Shown: positions 33,844-43,024, numbered from the stretch's first letter. The stretch is DNA of 58,264 bases from Oscillospiraceae bacterium (GCA_015063785.1 SVTM01000013.1:1-58264), one strand, 5' to 3'. Numbers and translations are program-made. Notes: generated by a model not told the origin, from the letters alone.

Positions 33844-33872
33844 ATTATAGCAATCAAAAGTTTCATAGTCAA
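33844..33872 (-). promoter_or_regulatory. Sigma-A promoter of the AraC-family gene
   Basis: On the minus strand TTGACT (33867-33872) and TATAAT (33844-33849) have a 17-bp spacer, about 35 bp before the start codon. Confidence 0.8.
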
Positions 33873-33899
33873 GCGTTTTTTTCGCAAAAATCGCTTTTT

Positions 33900-33953
33900 G
33901 ACAATCTAAAATGACAATTTTTGATGAAAAAAATGTCATTTTTCGATATTGTC
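33900..33953. promoter_or_regulatory. Nested inverted repeat in the divergent control region
   Basis: AAAATGACA (33908-33916) and TGTCATTTT (33934-33942) form a perfect 9-bp inverted repeat with a 17-bp centre. It is flanked by an outer GACAAT (33900-33905) and ATTGTC (33948-33953). It lies between the AraC promoter and the ABC operon promoter. It may be an operator; a role for the AraC protein is a guess. The remaining gap 33954-34055 is AT-rich with nothing recognisable. Confidence 0.45.
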
Positions 33954-34055
33954 CCCACTCGGTATAAAAAAGCTCTGTTTCAACGAAAAAACAACCATCT
34001 GAAAATATATGTCAAAATAGATAAATAAAAAAATATATTTTGTCTGTTTTGACAG

Positions 34056-34084
34056 TTGAAATTTTTTTCTCATAATGTTATAAT
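34056..34084 (+). promoter_or_regulatory. Sigma-A promoter of the ABC/DUF1854 operon
   Basis: TTGAAA (34056-34061) and a perfect TATAAT (34079-34084) have a 17-bp spacer, 55 bp before the start codon of the first ABC gene. Confidence 0.78.
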
Positions 34085-34139
34085 GCCCCAAACGGAAAAG
34101 ATTTTTACCGTATTCGACAGAAAAAGGAGTGATCCTTAA

Positions 34140-36716
34140 ATGTTGCCTGTATATTTTCTGACCGAAGAACAAACCAAGGTTTTTGCCGGCCGCGGCGTTG
34201 AAAAAGACAATATCCTCGCCGCCATCCGCTTTGACCTTGACACCGACGGAAATTTTGGCGAAACCCTCCTTGTAATCGACAAAAAGCGAAAACGTCTTTG
34301 CAGATACGACACAGGAAAACAAAAATACGACGAATTTGAGCTTGCCATGCTCGTAAATCCGTACATAGATAACTACTGCACCTCGAATGCCCTGCTTGCA
34401 TACGCGGTAAAAAACCCTATCCTTTTTTCAGAAGGATCGAACGAAAAAGAGTTCGAAAGGGCTTGCGAAAACGCCGCAAAAGAGGGAAAAACAGAGATTA
34501 TCGGTTTTTGTACGAATGCGTGCAAGGGCAGGCTTTTTGCTTTCGTGCACATTTGGGAACGTCTTAACGTGGGCGAGATAGTCACCGAAGACGATCCGAT
34601 ATTCGAGCAGTTCCATGCAAAATGCCCCAAGTGCGGCACGGTTTACGAAGATCAGACCCGCAGGATCTGTACAAATTGCGTAAACCGCAAAGGTCTTCTC
34701 ATCCGCCTTCTGGCATATTTCAAGCCTTTCAAATTACAGCTTATCACCCTTGTCATCTGTCTTGTGCTGACGTCCATGATCTCGCTGATGTCGCCGATAC
34801 TTACGGGTCAGCTGATGTACGACCAGGTGGTTTCTACCACCGATCCCAACGTTTTTGTCGAGCACGAAGAGCTGAAGCTTGAAAGCGAAGGCTTCTTTGG
34901 CAAGATCGGCGATTTTCTGACGGTGCTGACAAGCAGAAAGTATTATTACTACGACGAGGCGGAAAACGGAAAATTCGTTTTGTCTCAAGATCCGCAATCC
35001 GCTTCAAAATACGTTTATGCCGACAATACAACCCCCGATGATGCACAAAGATACGACCTTGTGATAACCGGCAACAAAAAGGATTCGCCAAATGCCGTGC
35101 AGGTAAACGGCCGACTCCGTGACATTTCAAACGTTTACGCCGTCGTTGCCGTCATCGTGCTGCTTGCCATCATCTCGCTGTGCGTCAGCATCACCTCCAA
35201 CCGTGCCAATGCGCGCATGTCCACCCGAGTCACAAAAAACATGAAAACCGATATCTTCAAAGCAATGTCGGATCTTTCAATAGCATATTTCAACAAGCAC
35301 CCGACGGGACGCCTTGTAACCCGTGTAAACTACGACGCCGTTAAGATCAAAAATTTCTACACCGGCGGTATCCCATATCTTATCGTAAACATTCTCAACT
35401 TCGTCGGTCTTACGATCTTCCTTTTCTCGATAAACGTAAAGCTGACACTCATCGTTTTCATCCCCATCCCCATCATCATCTGCCTTTTCAGATTCATGCT
35501 TCCGAAACTGTGGAGCTCTTATTCCCGCCAGTGGAGAAGATCCTCCTCGCTCAACGCCATGCTCGGCGACGTTTTGGGTGGTGCACGCGTTGTAAAAGCT
35601 TTTGCAAAAGAAGCCGACGAAACCAACCGTTTCATCAACTACAACGAAAAACTTTGTAAGGCAAACCTTCGCACAAACCTTATCACGGTGCTGCTCTTCC
35701 CGGTTGTCGGTCTTCTCATCGGCATCACCTCGCAGGCGATCTGGGGATTTGGCGGTATCACCGTTATGGGCGGAAAAATGACCTACGGTCAGCTCGCCAC
35801 GTACATCGGATATCTCGGAATGATCTTTGGTCCGCTCGACTTTTTCTCGACCTTCACCAACCTTATCACCGACACCATAAACTCGGCACAAAGAATGTTT
35901 GAGGTGCTCGACACAGTTCCCGATATCACCGATGCAAAAGACCCCCACAAGCCCGAAAAGATCGAGGGCAACATCTCGTTTGACAGAGTTTGCTTCCATT
36001 ACACCCCCAACCGCCCCATTCTTAACAATATCACCTTTGATATCAAAAAAGGCGACCACGTCGGCCTTGTGGGACACACAGGTTCGGGAAAATCCACCGT
36101 TGCAAACCTCATCACCCGTATGTATGACGTAATATCGGGTACTGTCTCGATAGATGGCGTGAACGTAAAGGATATCAGCCTTGACGTTCTGCGCAAAAAC
36201 GTTTCGATCGTGTCGCAGGAAGTCTTCATTTTCGGCGGAACGATAGCTGACAATATCCGCTATGCAAAACCCGAGGCGACCATGGAGGAGGTCATTGCCG
36301 CTGCCACTGCCGCCAACGCCCACGATTTTATCATGCGTCTGCCTGAGGGCTACGAAACAATGGTTGGCATCGGTTCGCGCTCTCTTTCAGGCGGTGAAAG
36401 ACAAAGAATTTCGATTGCCCGCGCCCTTCTGATGTCGCCGTCGATCCTTATTCTTGACGAAGCAACCGCCGCCATGGACAACGAAACCGAAAAGCAAATC
36501 TCTGCCGCCATCGACAAGCTTATCGAAGGCAGAACCACCATTTCCATCGCCCACAGACTTTCCACCCTCAAAAACTGCAATTATATCATGGCAATAGAGC
36601 ACGGTGAGCTTGTTGAGATGGGCACCGCCGAAGAACTGCTTGAAAGAAAAGGCGTATATTACAACCTTTACACCCTGCAGAACGAACAGATGAACAGGGT
36701 AATGCAGGGACTTTAA
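34140..36716 (+). CDS. ABC exporter-like protein with N-terminal sensor-like domain and zinc ribbon
   Basis: An 858-residue half-transporter of type IV exporter fold. About 155 N-terminal cytoplasmic residues are followed by a zinc ribbon (CPKCGTVYEDQTRRICTNC, about 162-180). Six membrane helices come next, with a long extracellular loop of about 120 residues between the first two, and then an ATPase domain with Walker A GHTGSGKST near 645, signature LSGGERQR and Walker B ILILDEAT. It pairs with the second ABC gene around a DUF1854 gene. The family is known beside cyanophycin genes in Proteobacteria, but no such gene is seen here. The substrate is unknown. Confidence 0.87.
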   Translation: MLPVYFLTEEQTKVFAGRGVEKDNILAAIRFDLDTDGNFGETLLVIDKKRKRLCRYDTGKQKYDEFELAMLVNPYIDNYCTSNALLAYAVKNPILFSEGSNEKEFERACENAAKEGKTEIIGFCTNACKGRLFAFVHIWERLNVGEIVTEDDPIFEQFHAKCPKCGTVYEDQTRRICTNCVNRKGLLIRLLAYFKPFKLQLITLVICLVLTSMISLMSPILTGQLMYDQVVSTTDPNVFVEHEELKLESEGFFGKIGDFLTVLTSRKYYYYDEAENGKFVLSQDPQSASKYVYADNTTPDDAQRYDLVITGNKKDSPNAVQVNGRLRDISNVYAVVAVIVLLAIISLCVSITSNRANARMSTRVTKNMKTDIFKAMSDLSIAYFNKHPTGRLVTRVNYDAVKIKNFYTGGIPYLIVNILNFVGLTIFLFSINVKLTLIVFIPIPIIICLFRFMLPKLWSSYSRQWRRSSSLNAMLGDVLGGARVVKAFAKEADETNRFINYNEKLCKANLRTNLITVLLFPVVGLLIGITSQAIWGFGGITVMGGKMTYGQLATYIGYLGMIFGPLDFFSTFTNLITDTINSAQRMFEVLDTVPDITDAKDPHKPEKIEGNISFDRVCFHYTPNRPILNNITFDIKKGDHVGLVGHTGSGKSTVANLITRMYDVISGTVSIDGVNVKDISLDVLRKNVSIVSQEVFIFGGTIADNIRYAKPEATMEEVIAAATAANAHDFIMRLPEGYETMVGIGSRSLSGGERQRISIARALLMSPSILILDEATAAMDNETEKQISAAIDKLIEGRTTISIAHRLSTLKNCNYIMAIEHGELVEMGTAEELLERKGVYYNLYTLQNEQMNRVMQGL

Positions 36717-36743
36717 GTTCCCGACCGAAAGGAGAGAATTTTA

Positions 36744-37355
36744 ATGCCGACAGCAACAGAAACAAAAAAGGCCGATACCAAGCCGAAAGTGACCGAAGAT
36801 TACACCGACGAAGAGATAGAGGCGATGTTCAACAAGCGCGAAAGCGTGCCTCTGACCATGGAAAACGCCAGATTTTTCCTGTCATCGGGCGGACTTGTTT
36901 CGCTGGAACTGAAAAACAAAAACGGAGAAACCGAAACCTTTGAGCGCGTTGTCATCATCCGCTCGTTTCCCGTTTCGAACCCCGACGAATACATATCCAT
37001 CCGCGAACCCAACACCAAGCGCCGTGGAAACGGCGCCGAGATTGGCATGATAAAAAATCTTGCGGATTTCGACGAAGCGACGGTGCAACTTTTAAACACC
37101 GAGCTTGACAGAAGATATTTTACCCCCGAGATAACAAAGATCTTTTCCATGAAGGAAAAATTCGGATATTCCTATTGCGAAGCCATGACCAGCGCAGGAA
37201 AAACCACCTTTGTTCTCAACAACCCCTATTCCAACTTCCGCAAGCTTGAAAACGGAAGCGTCCTCATATCGGACATGGACGGCAACTGCTTTATCATTCC
37301 CTCCCCTGAGGCTCTTGACAAGGCAAGCTACAAAAAGATCGAGATCTATCTCTGA
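36744..37355 (+). CDS. DUF1854 family protein
   Basis: A 203-residue soluble protein. The first 30 residues are charged. The rest matches DUF1854, a family that occurs almost always next to a matching ABC transporter pair (segments FFLSSGGLVSLELK, VVIIRSFPVSNPDEYISI, and SVLISDMDGNCFIIPSPEAL). No catalytic motif is visible; a regulatory or adaptor role for the transporter is the simplest guess. It lies 27 bp after the first ABC gene and 36 bp before the second, with AAAGGAGAG before the ATG. Confidence 0.8.
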   Translation: MPTATETKKADTKPKVTEDYTDEEIEAMFNKRESVPLTMENARFFLSSGGLVSLELKNKNGETETFERVVIIRSFPVSNPDEYISIREPNTKRRGNGAEIGMIKNLADFDEATVQLLNTELDRRYFTPEITKIFSMKEKFGYSYCEAMTSAGKTTFVLNNPYSNFRKLENGSVLISDMDGNCFIIPSPEALDKASYKKIEIYL

Positions 37356-37391
37356 TAACAAAAAGACCTAACCGAAAGGCATGGTGACGGT

Positions 37392-39608
37392 ATGAAACTT
37401 TTATATGAGCTGCCAAAGAAGCAAAAAGAAGTCTTCGAACAGGCGCGCTCAAACGACGAAAAGCTTATGTACTGTCTGCCCTACAATATCGAGGGCGACA
37501 GCTTTATAAACGACGGATATATGGTCTTTACCGACAAATATATCTACAAAATCCGCGGCGAAAAGCTCGAAAACAAATTCGACCTTTCAAAATGCTCGGA
37601 TTTTTCCACAGAAATACTCTACGGTTCGTGCGGCTTTTATGCCAAGGTGGATGGCGATACGACTCTGCTCTGCCGCTTTGTTACGGCGCGGCATATGCCC
37701 AGATACACCGTTATGGTAAAAGCCTGCGAGCTTTTGGCAGAGCGCGCATCAAACGAACCCATAACCAACAGCGAGCCCGAAAAATTCTGCCCCAAATGCA
37801 ACAGACCTTTTATCTCAAACACCCACTTCTGCCCCTACTGTCAGGACAAAAAGGTGGTTTACAAAAAGCTTTGGGCAATGACCAAGGGTCTGCGTCTGAT
37901 GATGCTCGTTCCCCTTATCACGGTCATGATCTCGGTTGCCTTCAGGTTCATTCTGCCGGTAATACAAAAAATCGCTATCAACAATTTCATCCAGAATCCG
38001 TCGGTTGACATCGGAAACAGCGAGACCCTCGTGCACTTTATCACCATAATTCTGTGCATCGTCACGCTGGACATTTTCCATCGCGCCACCGTTGTTGTAC
38101 GAAACAGGATTGCAGCTATCTCAGGTAACAAATTTACCCAGATGCTGCGCACGGTGCTTTTTGAAAAAATCCAGACTCTTTCGATGTCCTCGATCCAGAA
38201 AAAGTCCACAGGCGACCTCATGGGAAGAATCAACAACGACGTAAACGTGGTGCAAAACTTTATGACAAATCTTCTGCCCACCTATTTCGCCCAACTCTTC
38301 TCGTTTGTTCTTGCCCTGGTGCTTCTTTTGATGATGGATCCGTTTATGAGCCTTTTTGTGCTCGTGCCGGTACCCATCGCGATAACGGCAATAACCCTTT
38401 TCCGCAAGGTCATGCGCCGCCGCAACGTGCGCGCGTGGATTCTCGGTCAGCGTACCAACCGCAAACTGCAGGACATTCTTGACGGTATGCGCGTTGTTAA
38501 ATCCTACGGCAACGAAAAAGCCGCCGTCGGCGAATTTAACGAATGCACCGAAAACCAGGCGGATCAGGACGAATCCAACTCTAAATTTTACGACACCTTC
38601 TTCCCCATCGTCGGTTGGGTGATCGGTTTCGGCAACTATCTCATCATCCTCTACGGAAACATTCTGCTTTTCGGCGGCACGATGCAGGTGGGTACCCTCA
38701 ATCAGTTCACCAGCTATTCAAGCATCATCTACGAGCCGCTGATGCAGATAACCAATATCCCCAACAACATATCGCTTTTCACCACCTCGTTGAGCAAGAT
38801 TTTCGAGATCCTCGAGGAAGAACCCGAAGTTTCCGATATCGGTCTTCCCATCGATATCCGCATTGAAGGTGACGTCAGCATCAAAAACGTAACCTTTGGC
38901 TACGATTCCTACAACCCCGTTCTCGAAAACATCAACATCGAAATAAAAAAGGGTGAAATGATCGGCATTGTCGGTCATTCGGGATGCGGAAAAACAACCC
39001 TTATCAACCTGATCATGCGCCTTTATGACGTAAGCTCGGGAGAGATAACCATCGACGGAGTAAATATCAAGGATATTTCGCAAAACGCTCTGCGTTCGCA
39101 GATGGGTGTTGTGTTACAGGAAACCCATCTTTTCTCGGGCTCGGTGCGTGACAATATCCGCTATGCCAACCCCCATGCCACAAATGAGGAGATAATAAAC
39201 GCGGCAAAACTTGCCAATGCGCATGAATTTATCCTCAATCTCCCCGAGGGTTATAACACAATGGTCGGCGAAAAAGGATTTTCGCTGTCGGGCGGAGAAC
39301 GTCAGCGAATTGCCATTGCCCGTGCGCTCATCCACGATCCGCGCATACTTATCCTCGACGAGGCGACCGCTGCTCTTGACACCGAAACCGAAAAGCTTAT
39401 TCAGGACGCCATAAACAAGGTGGTAAAAAACCGCACCACCTTTGCCATCGCCCACAGACTTTCCACCCTGCGCAACGCCGACAAACTGGTGGTTCTCGAC
39501 CACGGCAGGCTTGCAGAATTCGGTACACACCGCGAGCTTATCGACAAGAAGGGTATTTACTACCACCTTGTCACCGCTCAGCAGGAAGCGCTTTTGAAAC
39601 AGCAATAA
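37392..39608 (+). CDS. ABC exporter-like protein, partner subunit with PH-like domain and zinc ribbon
   Basis: A 738-residue half-transporter. The N-terminal part (about 1-120) resembles a bacterial PH-like fold (YMVFTDKYIYKIRGEKL) and is followed by a zinc ribbon (CPKCNRPFISNTHFCPYC, about 133-151). Six membrane helices and the ATPase domain follow, with Walker A GHSGCGKTT near 527, LSGGERQR near 631, and ILILDEAT. Both subunits keep intact Walker and signature motifs, so both ATP sites may be active. It forms the presumed heterodimer with the first ABC protein and closes the operon at a strong terminator. Confidence 0.87.
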   Translation: MKLLYELPKKQKEVFEQARSNDEKLMYCLPYNIEGDSFINDGYMVFTDKYIYKIRGEKLENKFDLSKCSDFSTEILYGSCGFYAKVDGDTTLLCRFVTARHMPRYTVMVKACELLAERASNEPITNSEPEKFCPKCNRPFISNTHFCPYCQDKKVVYKKLWAMTKGLRLMMLVPLITVMISVAFRFILPVIQKIAINNFIQNPSVDIGNSETLVHFITIILCIVTLDIFHRATVVVRNRIAAISGNKFTQMLRTVLFEKIQTLSMSSIQKKSTGDLMGRINNDVNVVQNFMTNLLPTYFAQLFSFVLALVLLLMMDPFMSLFVLVPVPIAITAITLFRKVMRRRNVRAWILGQRTNRKLQDILDGMRVVKSYGNEKAAVGEFNECTENQADQDESNSKFYDTFFPIVGWVIGFGNYLIILYGNILLFGGTMQVGTLNQFTSYSSIIYEPLMQITNIPNNISLFTTSLSKIFEILEEEPEVSDIGLPIDIRIEGDVSIKNVTFGYDSYNPVLENINIEIKKGEMIGIVGHSGCGKTTLINLIMRLYDVSSGEITIDGVNIKDISQNALRSQMGVVLQETHLFSGSVRDNIRYANPHATNEEIINAAKLANAHEFILNLPEGYNTMVGEKGFSLSGGERQRIAIARALIHDPRILILDEATAALDTETEKLIQDAINKVVKNRTTFAIAHRLSTLRNADKLVVLDHGRLAEFGTHRELIDKKGIYYHLVTAQQEALLKQQ

Positions 39609-39619
39609 TCAACAAAACA

Positions 39620-39655
39620 AGGGAACCCCTCGGGTTCCCTTTCTTTTGCTTTTTA
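39620..39655 (+). terminator. Terminator of the ABC/DUF1854 operon
   Basis: AAGGGAACCC (39620-39629) pairs with GGGTTCCCTT (39633-39642) over a three-base loop, followed by TCTTTTGCTTTTT. It may also serve the convergent MBL gene. Confidence 0.9.
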
Positions 39656-39660
39656 TATAA

Positions 39661-40440
39661 TTACAGTTCAAAATCCATATTGTCGGTGAAAACAACAACC
39701 TTTGTGCCGAGTATCTGTTCGGTCACACGGATGGCGTTTTCGGGATCGTTGCGAACATCCTCGCCGTTGTGGATATATCCCAACATTTTGGGGCAAACTC
39801 CTGCTTCCTTAAGAGTGTTTGCAGTCTTTTCGCTCGAGTGATGGCCCGTTTCGATAAGCAGCAGGTCGATCTCGTTTTCTTTGAGAATATCGGCAAAATC
39901 CGATACCTTGCCGTAATCTCCCGTGAAGAAGACCTTTTTGCCGTCCCCCTCGATAAGATAGCCGAAGGATCTCCAGTCCTCGCCCTCGGCGTGGGGCAGA
40001 TGGGTGTTGTGGTAGGCAGTCACACGAAAGTTTTCGTCCTCAAAAACAAGTCCGTCATACACCTGATGCGGCTCGATCTCGAAATTGCAAACAAAATTGC
40101 CCTCGGTGTTTTTCAGTATCTTCATAATACCCTCGTAGGTCTCGAGGTTGGGAATGTGGATATCAATGTGGGGACAAGGCTCGCTGTACTTGTGCCAGTC
40201 GAGCTTTCTTACATACCAAAGGAGATTTGCAAGTCCGCCCACGTGGTCCATGTGGGTGTGGGAAATGACCACTCTTCTCGTTTTTGCAACGTCAATACCG
40301 TTTATATATGCGTTGTAGGCACAGCTTTCGCCTGCGTCAAAAAAATACTGCAGACCGTTGCGCTCTATCGAAAAAGAAAGATGGCGCCATCCACGCAAGG
40401 GCTCTGTGCCTGCACAGGTGCCGTACATATGAAATTTCAT
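39661..40440 (-). CDS. MBL-fold hydrolase, RNase Z-like
   Basis: A 259-residue metallo-beta-lactamase-fold protein with the metal motif SHTHMDHVGG (about 81-90), FTGDYG with the bridging Asp, and later conserved His residues (ETGHHSSEKT, GYIHNGED). The arrangement is like RNase Z or ElaC relatives, but the tRNA-binding exosite is not evident, so a different phosphodiesterase or lactonase substrate is possible. AAAGGAGA precedes the start. It is divergent from the VOC gene. Confidence 0.8.
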   Translation of the reverse strand: MKFHMYGTCAGTEPLRGWRHLSFSIERNGLQYFFDAGESCAYNAYINGIDVAKTRRVVISHTHMDHVGGLANLLWYVRKLDWHKYSEPCPHIDIHIPNLETYEGIMKILKNTEGNFVCNFEIEPHQVYDGLVFEDENFRVTAYHNTHLPHAEGEDWRSFGYLIEGDGKKVFFTGDYGKVSDFADILKENEIDLLLIETGHHSSEKTANTLKEAGVCPKMLGYIHNGEDVRNDPENAIRVTEQILGTKVVVFTDNMDFEL

Positions 40441-40492
40441 ATCAATTCTCCTTTTATTTTTTGTTCACATATTATTATACTTAAAAAAAGCC

Positions 40493-40521
40493 TTGAAAAA
40501 AGGGGTTTTTGAGTATATAAT
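40493..40521 (+). promoter_or_regulatory. Sigma-A promoter of the VOC/isomerase operon
   Basis: TTGAAA (40493-40498) and TATAAT (40516-40521) with a 17-bp spacer, 30 bp before the start codon. Confidence 0.75.
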
Positions 40522-40551
40522 GTAAATAAAAAAGCAATGGAGGTTTTTGCT

Positions 40552-40956
40552 ATGGCAAACGATATCATAAAAGGGCTCGGTTTTCACCACATCGCCCTCA
40601 AAGCAAACGATTTTGAAAAGTCAAAGGAATTTTATAAAGCTCTCGGACTTAAGGAAATAGTCGGCTGGGGAGAAGGCGACGGAAGCGTTTTGATGTTTGA
40701 TCTCGGCGACGGCGGAAGACTCGAGCTTTTCGCAGGCGGTTCGGACGAATATCAGGCAGAAGGAAAATATATGCACTTTGCCATGTGCTGTGACGACGTT
40801 GACGCCGCATACGAGATCGCCCTTAAGGCAGGCGCAACACCTTTCAAAGAACCCAAAACCGTTCCGCTCGATTCTTACCCCGAAAAGATCGCCATTCGCA
40901 TTGCGTTCGTTCTCGGTCCTTCGGGCGAACAGCTCGAATTTTTCAAGCGGGTATGA
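40552..40956 (+). CDS. VOC family (glyoxalase-like) protein
   Basis: A 134-residue protein of the vicinal oxygen chelate fold with two beta-alpha-beta-beta-beta units. Likely metal ligands are the His in GFHHIALKANDFEKSKEFYKAL, Glu in RLELF, His in YMHFAMCC and Glu near the end in EQLEFFKRV. Members include glyoxalase I and many isomerases or dioxygenases, and the substrate is unknown. The ATG at 40552 has GGAGG eight bases before it. It lies 14 bp ahead of a sugar phosphate isomerase-like gene, which suggests a shared sugar pathway. Confidence 0.82.
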   Translation: MANDIIKGLGFHHIALKANDFEKSKEFYKALGLKEIVGWGEGDGSVLMFDLGDGGRLELFAGGSDEYQAEGKYMHFAMCCDDVDAAYEIALKAGATPFKEPKTVPLDSYPEKIAIRIAFVLGPSGEQLEFFKRV

Positions 40957-40970
40957 AAGGGGACGAAAAA

Positions 40971-41816
40971 ATGCTTAAAATAGGAATGTGCGACAGCGCC
41001 TATTATGCCCCCGGCACTACAGACGCGGATTATGAAAAAATGGCGTCCCATGGTTTTACCTGTGCAGATTTCGGCGGTATCTCCCGTCCCGAGCATCCCT
41101 ACTACTCGATGAACGACGACGAGTTGAGAGAGACTCTTCTTCCCATCAGAGAAAAGGCTCACAAGGCAGGCATCACATTCTCGCAGGTGCACGGCACATG
41201 GCCTGCAGGCGACGATTGGCGCGATACTGACCGCAACCTTGAATGGCTGAAACGCTGTGTCAGAGCCACCGACATCCTCGGCGACGGCAGAAACCTCGTT
41301 GTTCATCCCCAGATGCCCTATGCCTGGGGAGAAGAACTCGACCCCGCCTTTGCACGCGAAGAAAACAGAAGATTTTTCAGCGCCCTTTGCGAATATGCAA
41401 AGGACTACAACGTAAATATCTGCATCGAAAATATGCCCACAAAAAGGCATAAGCTTGCAGGTATTCCTGCCATAGTTGACTTTGTAAAAGAGCTTAACTA
41501 CGACAACTTCTTCATTTGCCTTGACACGGGTCATTGCTGTGTTTCGGGTGACGACAGCGGAGAAATGGTAAGACTGTGCGGAAAACTTCTCAAAGTTCTG
41601 CACATCCACGACAACAACGGCGAGCGCGACCAACATCTGCCCCCCTATTATGGCAAAATCAACTGGAAGAGCTTTAAGCAGGGGCTTTCCGACATCGGTT
41701 TTGACGGTTGCATTTCAAGTGAAACAAGTATCAGCCGCGGCATTCCCGAATCTATCAGAAACAATCTTCTCATCGTCTACAGTCAGCTTATGAGAAGCTT
41801 TGATTACACCATCTGA
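40971..41816 (+). CDS. Sugar phosphate isomerase/epimerase (AP endonuclease 2-like TIM barrel)
   Basis: A 281-residue TIM-barrel protein of the xylose isomerase-like family. Metal and catalytic residues expected in the family are present: Glu in ICIENMP, Asp and His in CLDTGHCC, the HIHDNNGERDQHLPP block, and Glu in ISSETS near the C-terminus. Such enzymes epimerise keto sugars, inosose or hydroxypyruvate; which one cannot be decided here. The ATG at 40971 follows AAAGGGG. Coupled with the VOC gene and ended by a terminator. Confidence 0.85.
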   Translation: MLKIGMCDSAYYAPGTTDADYEKMASHGFTCADFGGISRPEHPYYSMNDDELRETLLPIREKAHKAGITFSQVHGTWPAGDDWRDTDRNLEWLKRCVRATDILGDGRNLVVHPQMPYAWGEELDPAFAREENRRFFSALCEYAKDYNVNICIENMPTKRHKLAGIPAIVDFVKELNYDNFFICLDTGHCCVSGDDSGEMVRLCGKLLKVLHIHDNNGERDQHLPPYYGKINWKSFKQGLSDIGFDGCISSETSISRGIPESIRNNLLIVYSQLMRSFDYTI

Positions 41817-41825
41817 CGTTTTTGC

Positions 41826-41860
41826 AAAAGAGCTGTGAAGCATCTTCACGGCCCTTTTTG
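41826..41860 (+). terminator. Terminator of the VOC/isomerase operon
   Basis: GCTGTGAAG (41832-41840) pairs with CTTCACGGC (41844-41852, one G-U) and is extended by AAAAG with CTTTTT. A poly-T tail follows. Confidence 0.85.
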
Positions 41861-41896
41861 CGTCGGAGAACAGAGAGCAAAAAGTTGCTTTTTCCC

Positions 41897-41925
41897 TTGA
41901 CTTGCGGAATTATATATCATATAAT
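41897..41925 (+). promoter_or_regulatory. Sigma-A promoter of the dehydrogenase/GH110-like operon
   Basis: TTGACT (41897-41902) and TATAAT (41920-41925) with a 17-bp spacer, 37 bp before the start codon. Confidence 0.82.
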
Positions 41926-41962
41926 TGTGTAAGAAATCATTTCGTCAAAAGGAGCAAAAACA

Positions 41963-43009
41963 ATGGCAACAGTAACGATAGTTGGTTCGGGCATGATGGG
42001 CAGCGCCCTTGCTTTCCCTGCCCGTGAAAACGGCAACGAAGTAAGACTTGTCGGCACACATCTTGACCGCGAAATAATAGAAAATTGCAAAAAATGCAAC
42101 AGACATCCTAAATTCGAAAAGGATTTTCCCGACGGGGTATCCTTTTATCAGATCGAAGAACTTTCGGACGCCCTTGACGGTGCCGATCTTGTTATCGGCG
42201 GCGTCAGCAGCTTTGGCGTTGACTGGTTTGCAGACAATATTCTCCCTGTCATCCCCGAAAACATGCCTGTTCTCACCGTAACAAAGGGACTTTTCGACAC
42301 TCCTGACGGCAAGCTTTTGACATATCCCGACCTTTGGCAGAAAAAGCTTGATTCGATCGGCAAAAAGCTTTCGCTCAACGCCATCGGAGGCCCTTGCACA
42401 AGCTACGAGCTTGTGGCGCACGATCAAACCGAGGTTTCGTTCTGTGGCAAAGATATCGGGATACTTGAAAAACTGCGCAATATAATGCAGACTGACTATT
42501 ATCACATCAGCATCACCACCGACGTCACAGGTATCGAATCTGCCGTGGCGCTCAAAAACGGCTATGCCCTCGGCATTGCCCTCACCATAGGACTCAATCA
42601 GAAAAATTTCGGAGACGACACCCTGCATTTCAATTCGCAAGCAGCCGTCTTTGGCCAGGCATCAAAGGAAATGTACCGTCTTCTCGATTTTCAAAGCGCC
42701 CTTTCGCTCAACAACCTTTGCGTGGGAATGGGCGATCTTTACGTCACTGTTTACGGCGGAAGAACCCGACTCGTGGGTATTCTTCTCGGCAAGGGGCTTG
42801 ACATTGACAAGGCAAAAGCGCAGTTGAACGGCGTCACCCTTGAATCGCTCGTTGTTGCCGAAAGAGTGGCAAGAGCCGTAAAGAAGAATATTGCAGACGG
42901 CATACTTTGCGCAGAAGATTTTCCCCTTCTTCTCCACATTGACGAGATAATCAGCGAAAAAAAGCCCGTAAATATCCCGTGGGAAAGCTTCACCTACACC
43001 GAAAAATAA
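41963..43009 (+). CDS. NAD(P)-dependent glycerol-3-phosphate dehydrogenase-like protein
   Basis: A 348-residue protein with an N-terminal Rossmann fold (VGSGMMGSALA, about 7-17), the VTKGL segment, GGPCTSYELVAHDQT at the substrate pocket, and an all-helical C-terminal domain containing the catalytic Lys in AVALKNGYALG. This is the layout of GpsA. The GPS-xA motif of true GpsA reads GGPCTSYE, and it lies in a carbohydrate gene cluster, so it may be a sugar-phosphate dehydrogenase of the same family rather than the phospholipid enzyme. Confidence 0.78.
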   Translation: MATVTIVGSGMMGSALAFPARENGNEVRLVGTHLDREIIENCKKCNRHPKFEKDFPDGVSFYQIEELSDALDGADLVIGGVSSFGVDWFADNILPVIPENMPVLTVTKGLFDTPDGKLLTYPDLWQKKLDSIGKKLSLNAIGGPCTSYELVAHDQTEVSFCGKDIGILEKLRNIMQTDYYHISITTDVTGIESAVALKNGYALGIALTIGLNQKNFGDDTLHFNSQAAVFGQASKEMYRLLDFQSALSLNNLCVGMGDLYVTVYGGRTRLVGILLGKGLDIDKAKAQLNGVTLESLVVAERVARAVKKNIADGILCAEDFPLLLHIDEIISEKKPVNIPWESFTYTEK

Positions 43010-43024
43010 AAAAAGGGACCGAAT

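Noticed and set aside
35277..36323. Long minus-strand open frame opposite the first ABC gene
   Set aside because: Its content is charged low-complexity sequence and it is antisense to the clear ABC membrane and ATPase domains.
34140..39608. Cyanophycin metabolism cluster
   Set aside because: DUF1854 and ABC genes of this kind occur near cyanophycin genes elsewhere, but no cyanophycin synthetase or cyanophycinase is present here.
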